Shown one piece after another: positions 1-6,128 of a DNA stretch of 7,072 nt. The notes beneath the pieces were generated by a model. It had not been told where the DNA came from. It saw only the letters and a program-made list of their open reading frames with translations, and made no database searches. The stretch is from an uncultured Oscillospiraceae bacterium (GTDB lineage: Bacteria > Bacillota > Clostridia > Oscillospirales > Oscillospiraceae). Every line of letters begins with the position of its first letter. The stretch's first letter is position 1. Both the position numbers and the translations under genes were made by a program. The stretch lies in assembly GCA_958426425.1 (NCBI GenBank), contig CATZYY010000124.1:1-7072 (forward strand), in the 5' to 3' direction.

Positions 1-104
1 GGAAGGCCAAGTGGGTCTGCCCGGAGCCCAAGATCAAGACCGGCTACCTGGCCCGGTACGCAAGAATGGTCTCCTCTGCCGACCGGGGCGCCGTGCTGGA
101 ATGA
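1..104 (+). CDS. ilvD: Dihydroxy-acid dehydratase IlvD, C-terminal end (partial)
   Basis: Only the last 33 codons are visible, read from base 3 to the TGA at 102-104; the rest lies left of the window. The peptide contains WVCPEPKIKTGYLARYARMV and ends in SSADRGAVLE. This matches the C-terminus of Firmicutes dihydroxy-acid dehydratases, which finish with a GxLARYAxxVxSAxxGAVL-like pattern. From family knowledge, IlvD is a cytosolic Fe-S enzyme (EC 4.2.1.9) that dehydrates 2,3-dihydroxy-3-methylbutanoate and its ethyl homologue to 2-oxo acids, in valine, leucine and isoleucine synthesis. The catalytic and cluster-binding residues are outside the window, so activity cannot be judged. No terminator separates it from the next gene 31 bases downstream, so read-through into that gene is likely. 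Confidence 0.85.
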   Translation, partial: KAKWVCPEPKIKTGYLARYARMVSSADRGAVLE

Positions 105-135
105 GCTACACTATGGAAGAAAGGGGATGAGCCCC

Positions 136-1443
136 ATGTACCGTGAAACTGCCCATCTGCTGCTGTACAGTGACCTGCCGGAAGACGAGATCCTGGTCCG
201 CCTGGGCGAGATCGTCCGGGACTGGGAGAATGGCGCCGACCGGGACACGCTGATCCAGCGGTGTTACCGTCAGGTCAAGCGGCTGCTGGATCTCAGCACC
301 GCCTGCGGCTTTGACGGCAACCTCTGGCACTGCTACCTCACCTGGCTGCTGATGACCAATGAGAACTCCTTCACCCGCACCTGCGAGCGGATCGGACCCA
401 AGGAGGGCAGCGTCAATCACTTTGCCAAAAACGACTTCGCCGTATTCCGGCGGCTGTTCGACTACGACTTCGCTCCTCTGGAGCAGGCCCTGGGCATCGA
501 CTGCTTCTCCACGGTGTGCCGCTACACGGCCATTCCCAAGCGGGAGCGGATGTACAACCGGGACATCAGCCAGCAGGTGCGGACGCTGTGCGCCGCTCTG
601 GAGACCGCCCCGGATGTGGAGGCGACCTTCCGCCTGGTGACGGACTACTACCGCCAGTATGGCTACGGCGTCTTTGCTATGAGCCGGGCCTTCCGCATCC
701 GGCGGCAGGACCGGGGCGTGGAGTTCCTGCCCATCAGCAACATCGACCATGTGATGCTGTCGGACCTGCTGGGCTACGAACAGCAGAAGACGGAGCTGCG
801 CCGCAACACCGAGGCCTTCCTGGATGGCAAGGCCGCCAACAACGTGCTGCTCTACGGCGATGCCGGTACCGGCAAGTCCACCTCCGTCAAGGCCCTCATC
901 AACGAGTACTATGACCGGGGGCTGCGGATGATCGAGATTTACAAGCACCAGTTTGGAGATCTCTCCGCCATCCTGGCCCACATCAAAAACCGCAACTACC
1001 GCTTTATTATCTTCATTGACGACCTGTCCTTTGAGGAGAACGAGGTGGAGTACAAGTTCTTAAAGGCGGTGATCGAGGGCGGCGTGGAGACCCGACCGGA
1101 CAACGTGCTGATCTATGCCACCTCCAACCGCCGCCACCTGATCCGGGAGACCTGGAACGACCGGACGGACATGGAGCACAGCGGCGATATCCATCGCTCC
1201 GATACTGTGGAGGAAAAGCTGTCCCTGGCCGCCCGCTTCGGCGTGGCCATCAACTTCAACGCCCCCACGCCCAAGGAGTACCAGCAGATCGTGCTGGCAC
1301 TGGCGGAGCGTCAGGGCGTGGAGATTACCGACCACCAGCAGCTGCTGACCATGGCCAACGCCTGGGAGGTCCGCCACGGCGGCTTCTCCGGCCGGACCGC
1401 CCAGCAGTTCGTCCACTATCTCAAAAGCCTGCCGCCCCAGTGA
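136..1443 (+). CDS. DUF815-family P-loop ATPase (AAA-like), function unknown
   Basis: A predicted cytosolic ATPase of 435 residues. From about residue 215 it shows the DUF815 core: GYEQQKTEL, then Walker A GDAGTGKS (residues 241-248), then FIIFIDDLSFEE with Walker B Asp295/Asp296, then YATSNRRHLI and EKLSLAARFGV, which are hallmarks of the family. The first about 200 residues are helical and lack a recognised catalytic motif. Length is normal for the family. Two starts are possible: an ATG at 127 sits directly against the AAGGGG (121-126) with no spacer, whereas the ATG at 136 has a 9-base spacer, so I chose 136. The biological role of DUF815 proteins is not established; sequence and Walker motifs support ATP binding, and a remodelling role is only inferred. 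It lies 31 bases after ilvD, with no obvious functional link, and its transcript probably ends at the hairpins in 1474-1798. Confidence 0.9.
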   Translation: MYRETAHLLLYSDLPEDEILVRLGEIVRDWENGADRDTLIQRCYRQVKRLLDLSTACGFDGNLWHCYLTWLLMTNENSFTRTCERIGPKEGSVNHFAKNDFAVFRRLFDYDFAPLEQALGIDCFSTVCRYTAIPKRERMYNRDISQQVRTLCAALETAPDVEATFRLVTDYYRQYGYGVFAMSRAFRIRRQDRGVEFLPISNIDHVMLSDLLGYEQQKTELRRNTEAFLDGKAANNVLLYGDAGTGKSTSVKALINEYYDRGLRMIEIYKHQFGDLSAILAHIKNRNYRFIIFIDDLSFEENEVEYKFLKAVIEGGVETRPDNVLIYATSNRRHLIRETWNDRTDMEHSGDIHRSDTVEEKLSLAARFGVAINFNAPTPKEYQQIVLALAERQGVEITDHQQLLTMANAWEVRHGGFSGRTAQQFVHYLKSLPPQ

Positions 1444-1469
1444 GGCGGTTTTCCTCCCCATGGAATGCA

Positions 1470-1498
1470 GAAAAGGCCGGCCCCGTTGGGGCCGGCCT
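1470..1498 (-). terminator. Terminator hairpin, copy 1, reading on the minus strand
   Basis: GGCCGGCCCC (1475-1484), loop GTT, GGGGCCGGCC (1488-1497): a perfect 10-bp GC stem. On the plus strand it is followed by TGAGACTG, with no T run. On the minus strand it is followed by TTTTCTGC, so it looks functional only for leftward transcription, such as read-through from lysA. The 25-bp unit 1474-1498 is identical to 1770-1794. Confidence 0.6.
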
Positions 1499-1769
1499 GA
1501 GACTGCCGAGAAAAGCAGGAAACTTGACCGATGGGAAGAAAGAGAGTTACCAGAGGCTGCGCCCTCAGGCGCGTTTCGGAGCACAACCGCCGCCGAAAGC
1601 GGCGGCACTTGGCGCGAAGATAACCCAGGAAGGGTTCCTCAAGGTGAATTGCCGCAAAGCGGCAAGAGATGGTGGCCTGGGCCATTCGTTTTTAATCATA
1701 AGTTTTTTGAACTTTTTAAAGGTTCAAAAAACTTGCTCAGCGCGTCGAAAAGACTTTTTCGACACGCTG
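1499..1769. repeat. Possible inserted small repeat element or structured RNA, bracketed by 25-bp direct repeats
   Basis: A 271-bp segment lies between two exact direct 25-bp copies (1474-1498 and 1770-1794). It is built almost entirely of short hairpins, ending with the 13-bp stem 1700-1734 and the long stem 1736-1771. Its outer edges show a weak imperfect inverted similarity: TGAGACTGCCGAGAAAAG at the left against TCAGCGTGTCGAAAAAG read inward from the right. It has no transposase or other coding capacity. A miniature non-autonomous element or dispersed intergenic repeat fits best. A non-coding RNA ending at the plus-strand terminator at 1771-1798 is the alternative. No other copy exists in this window, so repeat status is inferred. 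Confidence 0.4.
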
Positions 1770-1798
1770 AGGCCGGCCCCGTTGGGGCCGGCCTTTTT
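1770..1798 (+). terminator. Rho-independent terminator, hairpin copy 2, reading on the plus strand
   Basis: GGCCGGCCCC (1771-1780), loop GTT, GGGGCCGGCC (1784-1793), directly followed by TTTTT (1794-1798). This is a textbook intrinsic terminator for rightward transcripts from the DUF815 gene or from the hairpin-rich segment. It stops transcription before the convergent lysA. Confidence 0.8.
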
Positions 1799-1820
1799 GA
1801 TGCGCTCTTATGCGGTTTTC

Positions 1821-3077
1821 TCACCAAACCAGGGTGGCGAAGTAATCCTCCAACGTCTCCGCCCGGCGGATCAGCTCCACAGAGCCGTCCTCCTTCAGCA
1901 GCAGCTCAGCGGAGCGGAGCTTGCCGTTGTAGTTGTAGCCCATGGCGTGACCATGGGCGCCGGTGTCGTGGATCACCAGCAGGTCTCCCATATTGATCTT
2001 GGGCAGCATCCGGTCCACGGCAAACTTGTCGTTGTTCTCACACAGGCCGCCGGCCACATCGTACTTGTGGTCGCAGGGGGCGTTCTCCTTGCCCATGACG
2101 GTGATGTGGTGGTAGGCGCCGTACATGGCAGGCCGCATCAAGTTACAGGCGCAGGCGTCCACGCCGATATACTCTTTATAAATGTGCTTTTCATGGATGG
2201 CTCTGGTCACCAGATGACCGTAGGGCGCCAGCATAAACCGGCCCAGCTCCGTATACAACGCCACGTCATCCATGCCGGCGGGCACCAGGATCTCCTCATA
2301 GGCCTTGCGCACGCCCTCCCCAATCACGGCAATGTCGTTTTCCGGCTGTTCCGGACGGTAGGGCACGCCGATGCCGCCGGAGAGATTGATGAAGGTGATG
2401 TGGACGCCGGTCTCCTCCTTCAGCTCCGCCGCCAGGCGGAACAGGATTCGGGCCAGAGCGGGATAGTAGTCGTTGGACAAGGTGTTGGAGGCCAGGAAGG
2501 CGTGGATGCCGAACTCCTTGGCGCCCTTGGCGGCCAGGCGGGTAAAGGCCTCGGCGATCTGTCCCCTGGTCATGCCGTACTTGGCGTCGCCGGGGTTGTC
2601 CATGACCTGGAAGCCCTCCCGGGTCTCCCCCAGGGTGAAGACACCGCCGGGATTGAAGCGGCAGCAGATCTTCTCGGGGATCGTGCCGATGGCCCGCTCC
2701 AGATCGTCCACCAGGGTCAGGTCGTCCAGGTTGATGATGGCCCCCAGCCGGTGGGCCAGCTGGAACTCCCCGTCAGGGGTGTTGTTGGAGGAGAACATGA
2801 TGCTCTCCCCGGTGACGCCGCAGCGCTCCGCCATCAGCAGCTCCGCCTCGGAGGAGCAGTCGCAGCCGCAGCCCTCCTCCTTGAGAATTTTCAAAATGGC
2901 GGGGGTGGGGGTGGCCTTTACGGCAAAGTACTCCCGAAAACCGGAGTTCCAGGCGAAGGCAGCCTTCAGGCGGCGGGCATTCTCCCGGATGCCCCGCTCG
3001 TCGTAAATGTGGAAGGGGGTTGGGTACTGGGCGGCAATGGCCTCCAGCTGGTCCTTGGTGACAAAGGGTGTTTTCAT
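1821..3077 (-). CDS. lysA: Diaminopimelate decarboxylase
   Basis: This PLP-dependent fold-III decarboxylase (EC 4.1.1.20) converts meso-diaminopimelate to L-lysine, the last step of lysine synthesis, in the cytosol. The 418-residue product begins MKTPFVTKDQLEAI and has the PLP lysine in FAVKATP (Lys54), the glycine-rich phosphate-binding loop SGGIG (233-237) and the CENND motif (Cys346, Asp350) that contributes catalytic and substrate-binding residues from the partner subunit. Length matches the clostridial LysA type. An upstream in-frame ATG at 3149 would add 24 unrelated residues; the ATG at 3077 has GAGG eight bases before it, so 3077 is preferred. It is monocistronic, divergent from the yedF operon and convergent with the DUF815 gene. 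The family also holds ornithine/arginine and carboxynorspermidine decarboxylases, but the motifs here agree with LysA throughout. Confidence 0.94.
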   Translation of the reverse strand: MKTPFVTKDQLEAIAAQYPTPFHIYDERGIRENARRLKAAFAWNSGFREYFAVKATPTPAILKILKEEGCGCDCSSEAELLMAERCGVTGESIMFSSNNTPDGEFQLAHRLGAIINLDDLTLVDDLERAIGTIPEKICCRFNPGGVFTLGETREGFQVMDNPGDAKYGMTRGQIAEAFTRLAAKGAKEFGIHAFLASNTLSNDYYPALARILFRLAAELKEETGVHITFINLSGGIGVPYRPEQPENDIAVIGEGVRKAYEEILVPAGMDDVALYTELGRFMLAPYGHLVTRAIHEKHIYKEYIGVDACACNLMRPAMYGAYHHITVMGKENAPCDHKYDVAGGLCENNDKFAVDRMLPKINMGDLLVIHDTGAHGHAMGYNYNGKLRSAELLLKEDGSVELIRRAETLEDYFATLVW

Positions 3078-3135
3078 GGGAACAACCTCGAATCTTTGAT
3101 GAAAAGTGGCGGCAGGGCCGCAAACAACAGGTCTT

Positions 3136-3165
3136 ATTTTACGGTGCATGGGCCGCTCCTGTCAA
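3136..3165 (-). promoter_or_regulatory. Sigma-A-type promoter for lysA
   Basis: Read on the minus strand: TTGACA (3165-3160), 18-base spacer, TAAAAT (3141-3136). The -35 is perfect and the -10 has five of six consensus bases. Predicted start is near 3129, giving a leader of about 50 bases before the lysA ATG. That leader is too short for a lysine riboswitch and no such structure is visible. Confidence 0.6.
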
Positions 3166-3257
3166 GGAATTTGGCGAAAAAATGACCGTACAGGCAACAA
3201 ATTTGCCGCTAAGCGCGGACAGGACGCCGCGGGGTTATTCTGTGAAAAAAACAGCCC

Positions 3258-3286
3258 TTGTTTTCCAACCGGCACCGTATTACAAT
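3258..3286 (+). promoter_or_regulatory. Sigma-A-type promoter for the yedF operon
   Basis: TTGTTT (3258-3263), a 17-base spacer, then TACAAT (3281-3286). Predicted transcription start is near 3293, about 30 bases upstream of the yedF ATG at 3325. No operator is certain; a small palindrome GGCAA-N5-TTGCC (3193-3207) lies between this promoter and that of lysA. Confidence 0.65.
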
Positions 3287-3324
3287 AAAATCCGTCAAGA
3301 ATGCATACATGGGAGGTATCAGCC

Positions 3325-3945
3325 ATGAAAAAAACGACCGTGGACGCCCTGGGTCAGCAGTGCCCCATTCCCGTGGTGAAGGCCACCCGGGCCCTGGGCG
3401 AGATGACGGAGCCGGGGATTCTGGAGGTGCTGGTGGACAATGAGATCGCCGTGCAGAACCTGCAGCGGATGGCCGCCGGCCACCACCTGACCGCCAGGGC
3501 GGAAAAGCTGGGGGAACAGCGTTTCGCCGTCACCATGGAGGTGACGGATGCGGCTGCCGCCGCCGCGCCTCTGGAGGAGCCGGAGCTGACCTGCGCCCCT
3601 GACGCACGGGGAGACTTCCTGGTGGCGGTGGACACGGACATCATGGGCCGGGGCAGCGACGAGCTGGGCCGGACCCTGATGAAGGGCTTCCTCTTTGCCG
3701 TAGGACAGCTGCCGGTGCTGCCCAAAACCATCCTCTTTTATAACGGCGGCGCCCACCTGACCGTGGAGGGCTCCGCATCTTTGGAGGACCTGAAGAATAT
3801 GGAGGCCCAGGGGGTGGAGATCCTGACCTGCGGCACTTGCCTGAATCACTACGGCCTCACCGACAAGCTGGCCGTAGGCGGCGTCACCAATATGTACACC
3901 ATTGTGGAAAAATTAGCGGGAGCCGGAAAGGTGGTCAAGCCGTGA
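3325..3945 (+). CDS. yedF: Sulfurtransferase-like selenium metabolism protein YedF
   Basis: A 206-residue cytosolic protein with two parts. The N-terminal TusA/SirA-like domain (about 1-70) starts VDALGQQCPIPVVKA, with the conserved Cys13-Pro-x-Pro motif that carries persulfide in TusA proteins. An Ala-rich linker (about 80-87) leads to a DsrE-like domain (about 95-206) containing DTDIMGRG, LFYNGGAHL and a Cys-x-x-Cys (Cys169, Cys172) in TCGTCLNHYGL. This two-domain layout is the YedF family defined by its restriction to selenium-using bacteria; its exact reaction is not settled, and sulfur or selenium relay is inferred. The ATG at 3325 has GGGAGG eight bases upstream, so the ATG at 3301 is rejected. 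It is first in the operon; its TGA overlaps the GTG start of the next gene (GTGA), implying translational coupling. Confidence 0.92.
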   Translation: MKKTTVDALGQQCPIPVVKATRALGEMTEPGILEVLVDNEIAVQNLQRMAAGHHLTARAEKLGEQRFAVTMEVTDAAAAAAPLEEPELTCAPDARGDFLVAVDTDIMGRGSDELGRTLMKGFLFAVGQLPVLPKTILFYNGGAHLTVEGSASLEDLKNMEAQGVEILTCGTCLNHYGLTDKLAVGGVTNMYTIVEKLAGAGKVVKP

Positions 3946-5084
3946 TCTACCTGGACAATGCCGCCACCACCCGGCCCAAGCCTCCCGGCGTTGCTGAGGC
4001 GGTGGTGCAGGCCATGGCAGACTACGGCAACTGCGGCCGGGGGGCCCACGACGACGCCCTCTCCGCCGCCCGGACCGTCTACGCCGTCCGGGGACAGGCG
4101 GCGGCGCTCTTCGGCTGTCCCCGGGCGGACCACGTGGCCTTTACCTCAAACTCCACCCAGGCACTGAACATCGCCATTTGCGGCCTGCTGGGGCCGGGGG
4201 ACCACGTGATCTCCACGGATCTGGAGCACAACTCCGTGCTGCGGCCTCTGTACCGTCTGGCGGCCAAGGGGGCGGCGGCGGACTTCGTGCCCGCCGACCG
4301 GAACGGTCAGCTGGACTACGGCGCCTTCCAGCGGCTGCTGCGGCCGGAGACCAAGGCCGTGGTCTGCACCCACGCCTCCAACCTGACCGGAGATCTGGTG
4401 GACATCGACTTTGTGGGGCAGTTCTGCCGTCAACACGGGCTGCTGTTCATTCTGGACGCCTCCCAGACGGCGGGGGTGTTCCCCATTGACATGGAGCGGC
4501 AGCACATCAGTGTGGTGTGCTTCACCGGCCACAAGAGCCTCATGGGACCCCAGGGCACCGGCGGCCTCTGTGTGGGAGAGGGCGTGGAGATCCGGCCCTT
4601 TGCCGTGGGCGGCACCGGGGTCCAGAGCTTCTCCGAGACCCAGCCCATGGAATACCCCACCCGGCTGGAGGCCGGCACACTCAACAGCCACGGTCTCGCC
4701 GGCCTGGGCGCCGCTCTGGACTTCCTCCGCTCCACGGGGCCGGAGACCATCCGGGCCCACGAGGACGCCCTGGCCCGGCAGTTTTATGAAGGGGTCCGCA
4801 ACTTGCCCGGCGTCAAGGTGTACGGGAACTTCGCCGCACCCCGGCGGGCGGCCATTGTGGCGCTAAACATCGGGGACGAGGACTCCTCGGAGATGGCCGA
4901 TGAGCTGGCGGAGCGGTTCTCCATCGCCACCCGCCCCGGGGCCCACTGCGCCCCTCGGCTTCACCGCTGCCTGGGGACAGAGGACCAGGGGGCCGTCCGC
5001 TTCTCCTGGTCCTGGTTCAACACGGAGGCGGAGACCGACGCTGCCATTGCGGCGGTGGCTACCCTTGCCGAGGAGGCCCGCTGA
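3942..5084 (+). CDS. Class-V aminotransferase / cysteine desulfurase-like protein (EF2568 type)
   Basis: A PLP enzyme of 380 residues that probably removes sulfur or selenium from cysteine or selenocysteine to form a bound persulfide or selenide. Visible motifs in order: IYLDNAATTRPKP at the N-terminus, NSTQALN, DLEHNSVLRPL, LDASQTAG (Asp172 contacts the PLP ring nitrogen), the PLP lysine in TGHKSLMGP (Lys198), GTGVQS and the candidate catalytic Cys336 in GAHCAPRLH. The start is the GTG at 3942, four bases overlapping yedF and preceded by AAAGGTGG at good spacing; this gives LDNAAT at the usual place, whereas the ATG at 3837 would add 35 out-of-family residues. The pattern matches the family named after E. 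faecalis EF2568, linked to selenium-dependent molybdenum hydroxylases, rather than housekeeping IscS/SufS. Specificity for Se over S cannot be read from sequence. Confidence 0.9.
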   Translation: MIYLDNAATTRPKPPGVAEAVVQAMADYGNCGRGAHDDALSAARTVYAVRGQAAALFGCPRADHVAFTSNSTQALNIAICGLLGPGDHVISTDLEHNSVLRPLYRLAAKGAAADFVPADRNGQLDYGAFQRLLRPETKAVVCTHASNLTGDLVDIDFVGQFCRQHGLLFILDASQTAGVFPIDMERQHISVVCFTGHKSLMGPQGTGGLCVGEGVEIRPFAVGGTGVQSFSETQPMEYPTRLEAGTLNSHGLAGLGAALDFLRSTGPETIRAHEDALARQFYEGVRNLPGVKVYGNFAAPRRAAIVALNIGDEDSSEMADELAERFSIATRPGAHCAPRLHRCLGTEDQGAVRFSWSWFNTEAETDAAIAAVATLAEEAR

Positions 5085-5320
5085 TGCGGACCAAGTCGGA
5101 GCGGTGTGTGGTCACCTTTCCCACCACCACGGCGGCCATGGAGATGGAGACGGCCTGCCGAGCGGCGGGACTGCCGGGGCGGCTGATCCCGGTGCCCCGG
5201 TCCATCACCGCCGGCTGCGGCATCTGCTGGGCGGCGCCGCCGGAGAGCCGGACGGCGCTGGAGGAACTGGTGATGGAACGGCATATTCAGATCGACGGCA
5301 TCTACGCCGTTATCTTATAA
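5084..5320 (+). CDS. DUF3343 protein, putative Se/S carrier-like
   Basis: A small 78-residue protein. Its core reads VTFPTTTAAMEMETACRAAG then GRLIPVPRSITAGCGICWAA, the DUF3343 signature (F-P-T-T, A-M-x-x-E, L-I-P-V-P-R, S/A-G-C-G). Cys45 and Cys48 form a CGIC motif and are the likely sulfur or selenium handling residues. The family is annotated as putative Se/S carrier proteins on the basis of genome context with YedF and the cysteine desulfurase-like enzyme; no reaction is proven. Its ATG shares the A of the preceding stop (TGATG) and follows AGGAGG at seven bases, so it is translated coupled to the upstream enzyme. Most of its length is taken up by the conserved block; it has no membrane segment or signal peptide. 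Confidence 0.85.
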   Translation: MRTKSERCVVTFPTTTAAMEMETACRAAGLPGRLIPVPRSITAGCGICWAAPPESRTALEELVMERHIQIDGIYAVIL

Positions 5321-5333
5321 AGGAGGCGGAGCC

Positions 5334-5507
5334 ATGGCCACCAACTGTGAGGAGTGCGTCTACTACGACTACGACGACGAGACGGACAGCTACTGCTGCA
5401 CCATGGACTTGGACGAGGACGAGATGGAGCGGTTCCTCCGGGGCGTCAACGACGCGTGTCCCTTCTACCGCCGGGGAGACGACTACGAGACCGCCCGGCG
5501 GCAATGA
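5334..5507 (+). CDS. DUF6472 family small Cys-containing protein
   Basis: A 57-residue acidic protein. It begins MATNCEECVYYDYDDETDSY and carries the LDEDEMERFL block followed by ACPFYRRGDDYETARRQ. This layout (N-C-x-x-C-x-Y-Y, then L-D-E-D-E-M, then C-P-F/Y) is that of the clostridial DUF6472 family. Cysteines 5, 8, 21, 22 and 42 could bind a metal such as zinc or an Fe-S cluster, which I infer from spacing only. AGGAGG lies seven bases before the ATG, 13 bases after the DUF3343 stop, so it belongs to the same operon. Function is unknown; the many Asp, Glu and Tyr residues argue against DNA binding. The NUDIX gene starts 15 bases later. Confidence 0.85.
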   Translation: MATNCEECVYYDYDDETDSYCCTMDLDEDEMERFLRGVNDACPFYRRGDDYETARRQ

Positions 5508-5522
5508 GGGAAGGAGCAGACC

Positions 5523-6041
5523 ATGGAACTGGTGGATTTATACGACGAGAACCGCGTGCCTCTGGGCAAAACCGCGGAGCGCTACGGCAAAAAGGGACCG
5601 GGAGAATACCGCACCGTGGTCCATGTGTGCCTCTTCAACCCGGCGGGACAACTGCTGATCCAGCAGCGCACCCGGAGCAAGTTCATCTGGCCGGGGCGGT
5701 GGGATGTGACCGTGGGCGGCGGCGTGGATGCCGGGGAGACCAGCCGGCAGGGTGCGGAGCGGGAGGTCCGGGAGGAACTGGGTCTGGACCTGGATCTGAG
5801 CGGCCTGCGCCCCTCCGTCACAGTGAATTTCGACGGCGGATTTGACGATTTCTTTCTGGTGGAGCGCCAGGTGGACATTGCCTCCCTGCACCTGCAGGAA
5901 GAGGAGGTGGCCCAGGTTCGCTGGGCCGATTGGCCGGAGGTGGAGCGGCTGCTGGACAGCGGGGAATTTATTGTCTATCCCAAGAGCTTCCTGCGGTTTT
6001 TGTTCGATATGCGGGGAACCTTCGGATTTCCCACCAAATAG
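5523..6041 (+). CDS. NUDIX hydrolase
   Basis: A 172-residue cytosolic hydrolase of the NUDIX superfamily, which cleaves nucleoside-diphosphate-linked substrates with Mg2+ or Mn2+. The Nudix box is complete at residues 66-88: Gly66, Glu72, then R80-E81-V, E84-E85 and G87-L88, matching G-x5-E-x7-R-E-U-x-E-E-x-G-U. It is preceded by WPGRWDVTVGG. The N-terminal MELVDLYDENRVPLG and HVCLFNPAGQLLIQQR resemble the isopentenyl-diphosphate-isomerase-like/YfcD branch, so a non-nucleotide substrate is possible. AAGGAG lies six bases before the ATG and the gene is 15 bases after DUF6472, making it last in the operon. Nothing in its sequence ties it to selenium, and similar genes occur in many contexts, so it may be a passenger. 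Confidence 0.93.
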   Translation: MELVDLYDENRVPLGKTAERYGKKGPGEYRTVVHVCLFNPAGQLLIQQRTRSKFIWPGRWDVTVGGGVDAGETSRQGAEREVREELGLDLDLSGLRPSVTVNFDGGFDDFFLVERQVDIASLHLQEEEVAQVRWADWPEVERLLDSGEFIVYPKSFLRFLFDMRGTFGFPTK

Positions 6042-6044
6042 ACA

Positions 6045-6092
6045 CCATGGGGAGGGCGCTGTATGAGACGGCGCCCTCCCCATGGAATTTTT
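6045..6092 (+). terminator. Rho-independent terminator of the yedF operon
   Basis: CCATGGGGAGGGCGC (6045-6059), an 11-base loop, then the exact complement GCGCCCTCCCCATGG (6071-6085), followed by AA and TTTTT (6088-6092). It begins three bases after the NUDIX stop codon. The 15-bp perfect stem is unusually strong and insulates the operon from the promoter at 6094. Confidence 0.93.
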
Positions 6093-6093
6093 C

Positions 6094-6122
6094 TTGCACT
6101 TTGGCGAAATTTGTCATATGAT
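6094..6122 (+). promoter_or_regulatory. Near-consensus sigma-A promoter for the structured RNA
   Basis: TTGCAC (6094-6099), 17-base spacer, TATGAT (6117-6122). Predicted start is at about 6129-6130, which is exactly where the closing stem of the downstream RNA begins. The close fit of promoter and fold supports both. The strength suggests an abundant transcript. Confidence 0.85.
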
Positions 6123-6128
6123 AGAGAC

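Larger units (their letters stand above)
1444..1820. other. Gene-free, hairpin-rich stretch between convergent genes
   Basis: This 377-base gap between the DUF815 gene and lysA has no credible gene. It holds at least eight inverted repeats: 1475-1497 and 1771-1793 (identical), 1559-1572 (GCGCC/GGCGC), 1587-1605 (CCGCCGC/GCGGCGG), 1622-1636 (AACCC/GGGTT), 1649-1665 (TTGCCGC/GCGGCAA), 1700-1734 (13-bp perfect stem) and 1736-1771 (CTCAGCG plus GTCGAAAA and their complements, one C/A mismatch). Such density is far beyond what transcription termination needs. It could be an inserted non-coding repeat or a small RNA. ORFs that run across it are low-complexity shadows without ribosome sites. Confidence 0.7.

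Noticed and set aside
106..981. 291-codon minus-strand ORF opposite the DUF815 gene
   Set aside because: The composition (Val, Gly, Gln, His runs) is that of an antisense shadow; the opposite strand has intact Walker motifs.
1453..1466. CCTCCCCATGGAAT repeated at 6075-6088
   Set aside because: The second copy is simply one arm of the NUDIX terminator plus two bases; the first has no partner arm, so shared function is unlikely and chance in GC-rich DNA is enough.
1416..1685. Minus-strand 89-codon ORF across the hairpin region
   Set aside because: It translates hairpin stems, overlaps the end of the DUF815 gene, has no ribosome site and no recognisable domain.
3170..3179. TTTGGCGAAA repeated at 6100-6109 near another promoter
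   Set aside because: A 10-base repeat is expected by chance several times in 7 kb, and it sits at different positions relative to the two promoters.
1440..3185. 581-codon plus-strand ORF antisense to lysA
   Set aside because: It has no ribosome site, runs through two terminator hairpins, and its Val/Gly/His-rich sequence is the typical mirror of a GC-rich real gene on the other strand.
4146..4760. 204-codon minus-strand ORF inside the EF2568-like gene
   Set aside because: Shadow of the class-V aminotransferase, whose catalytic motifs are complete on the plus strand.
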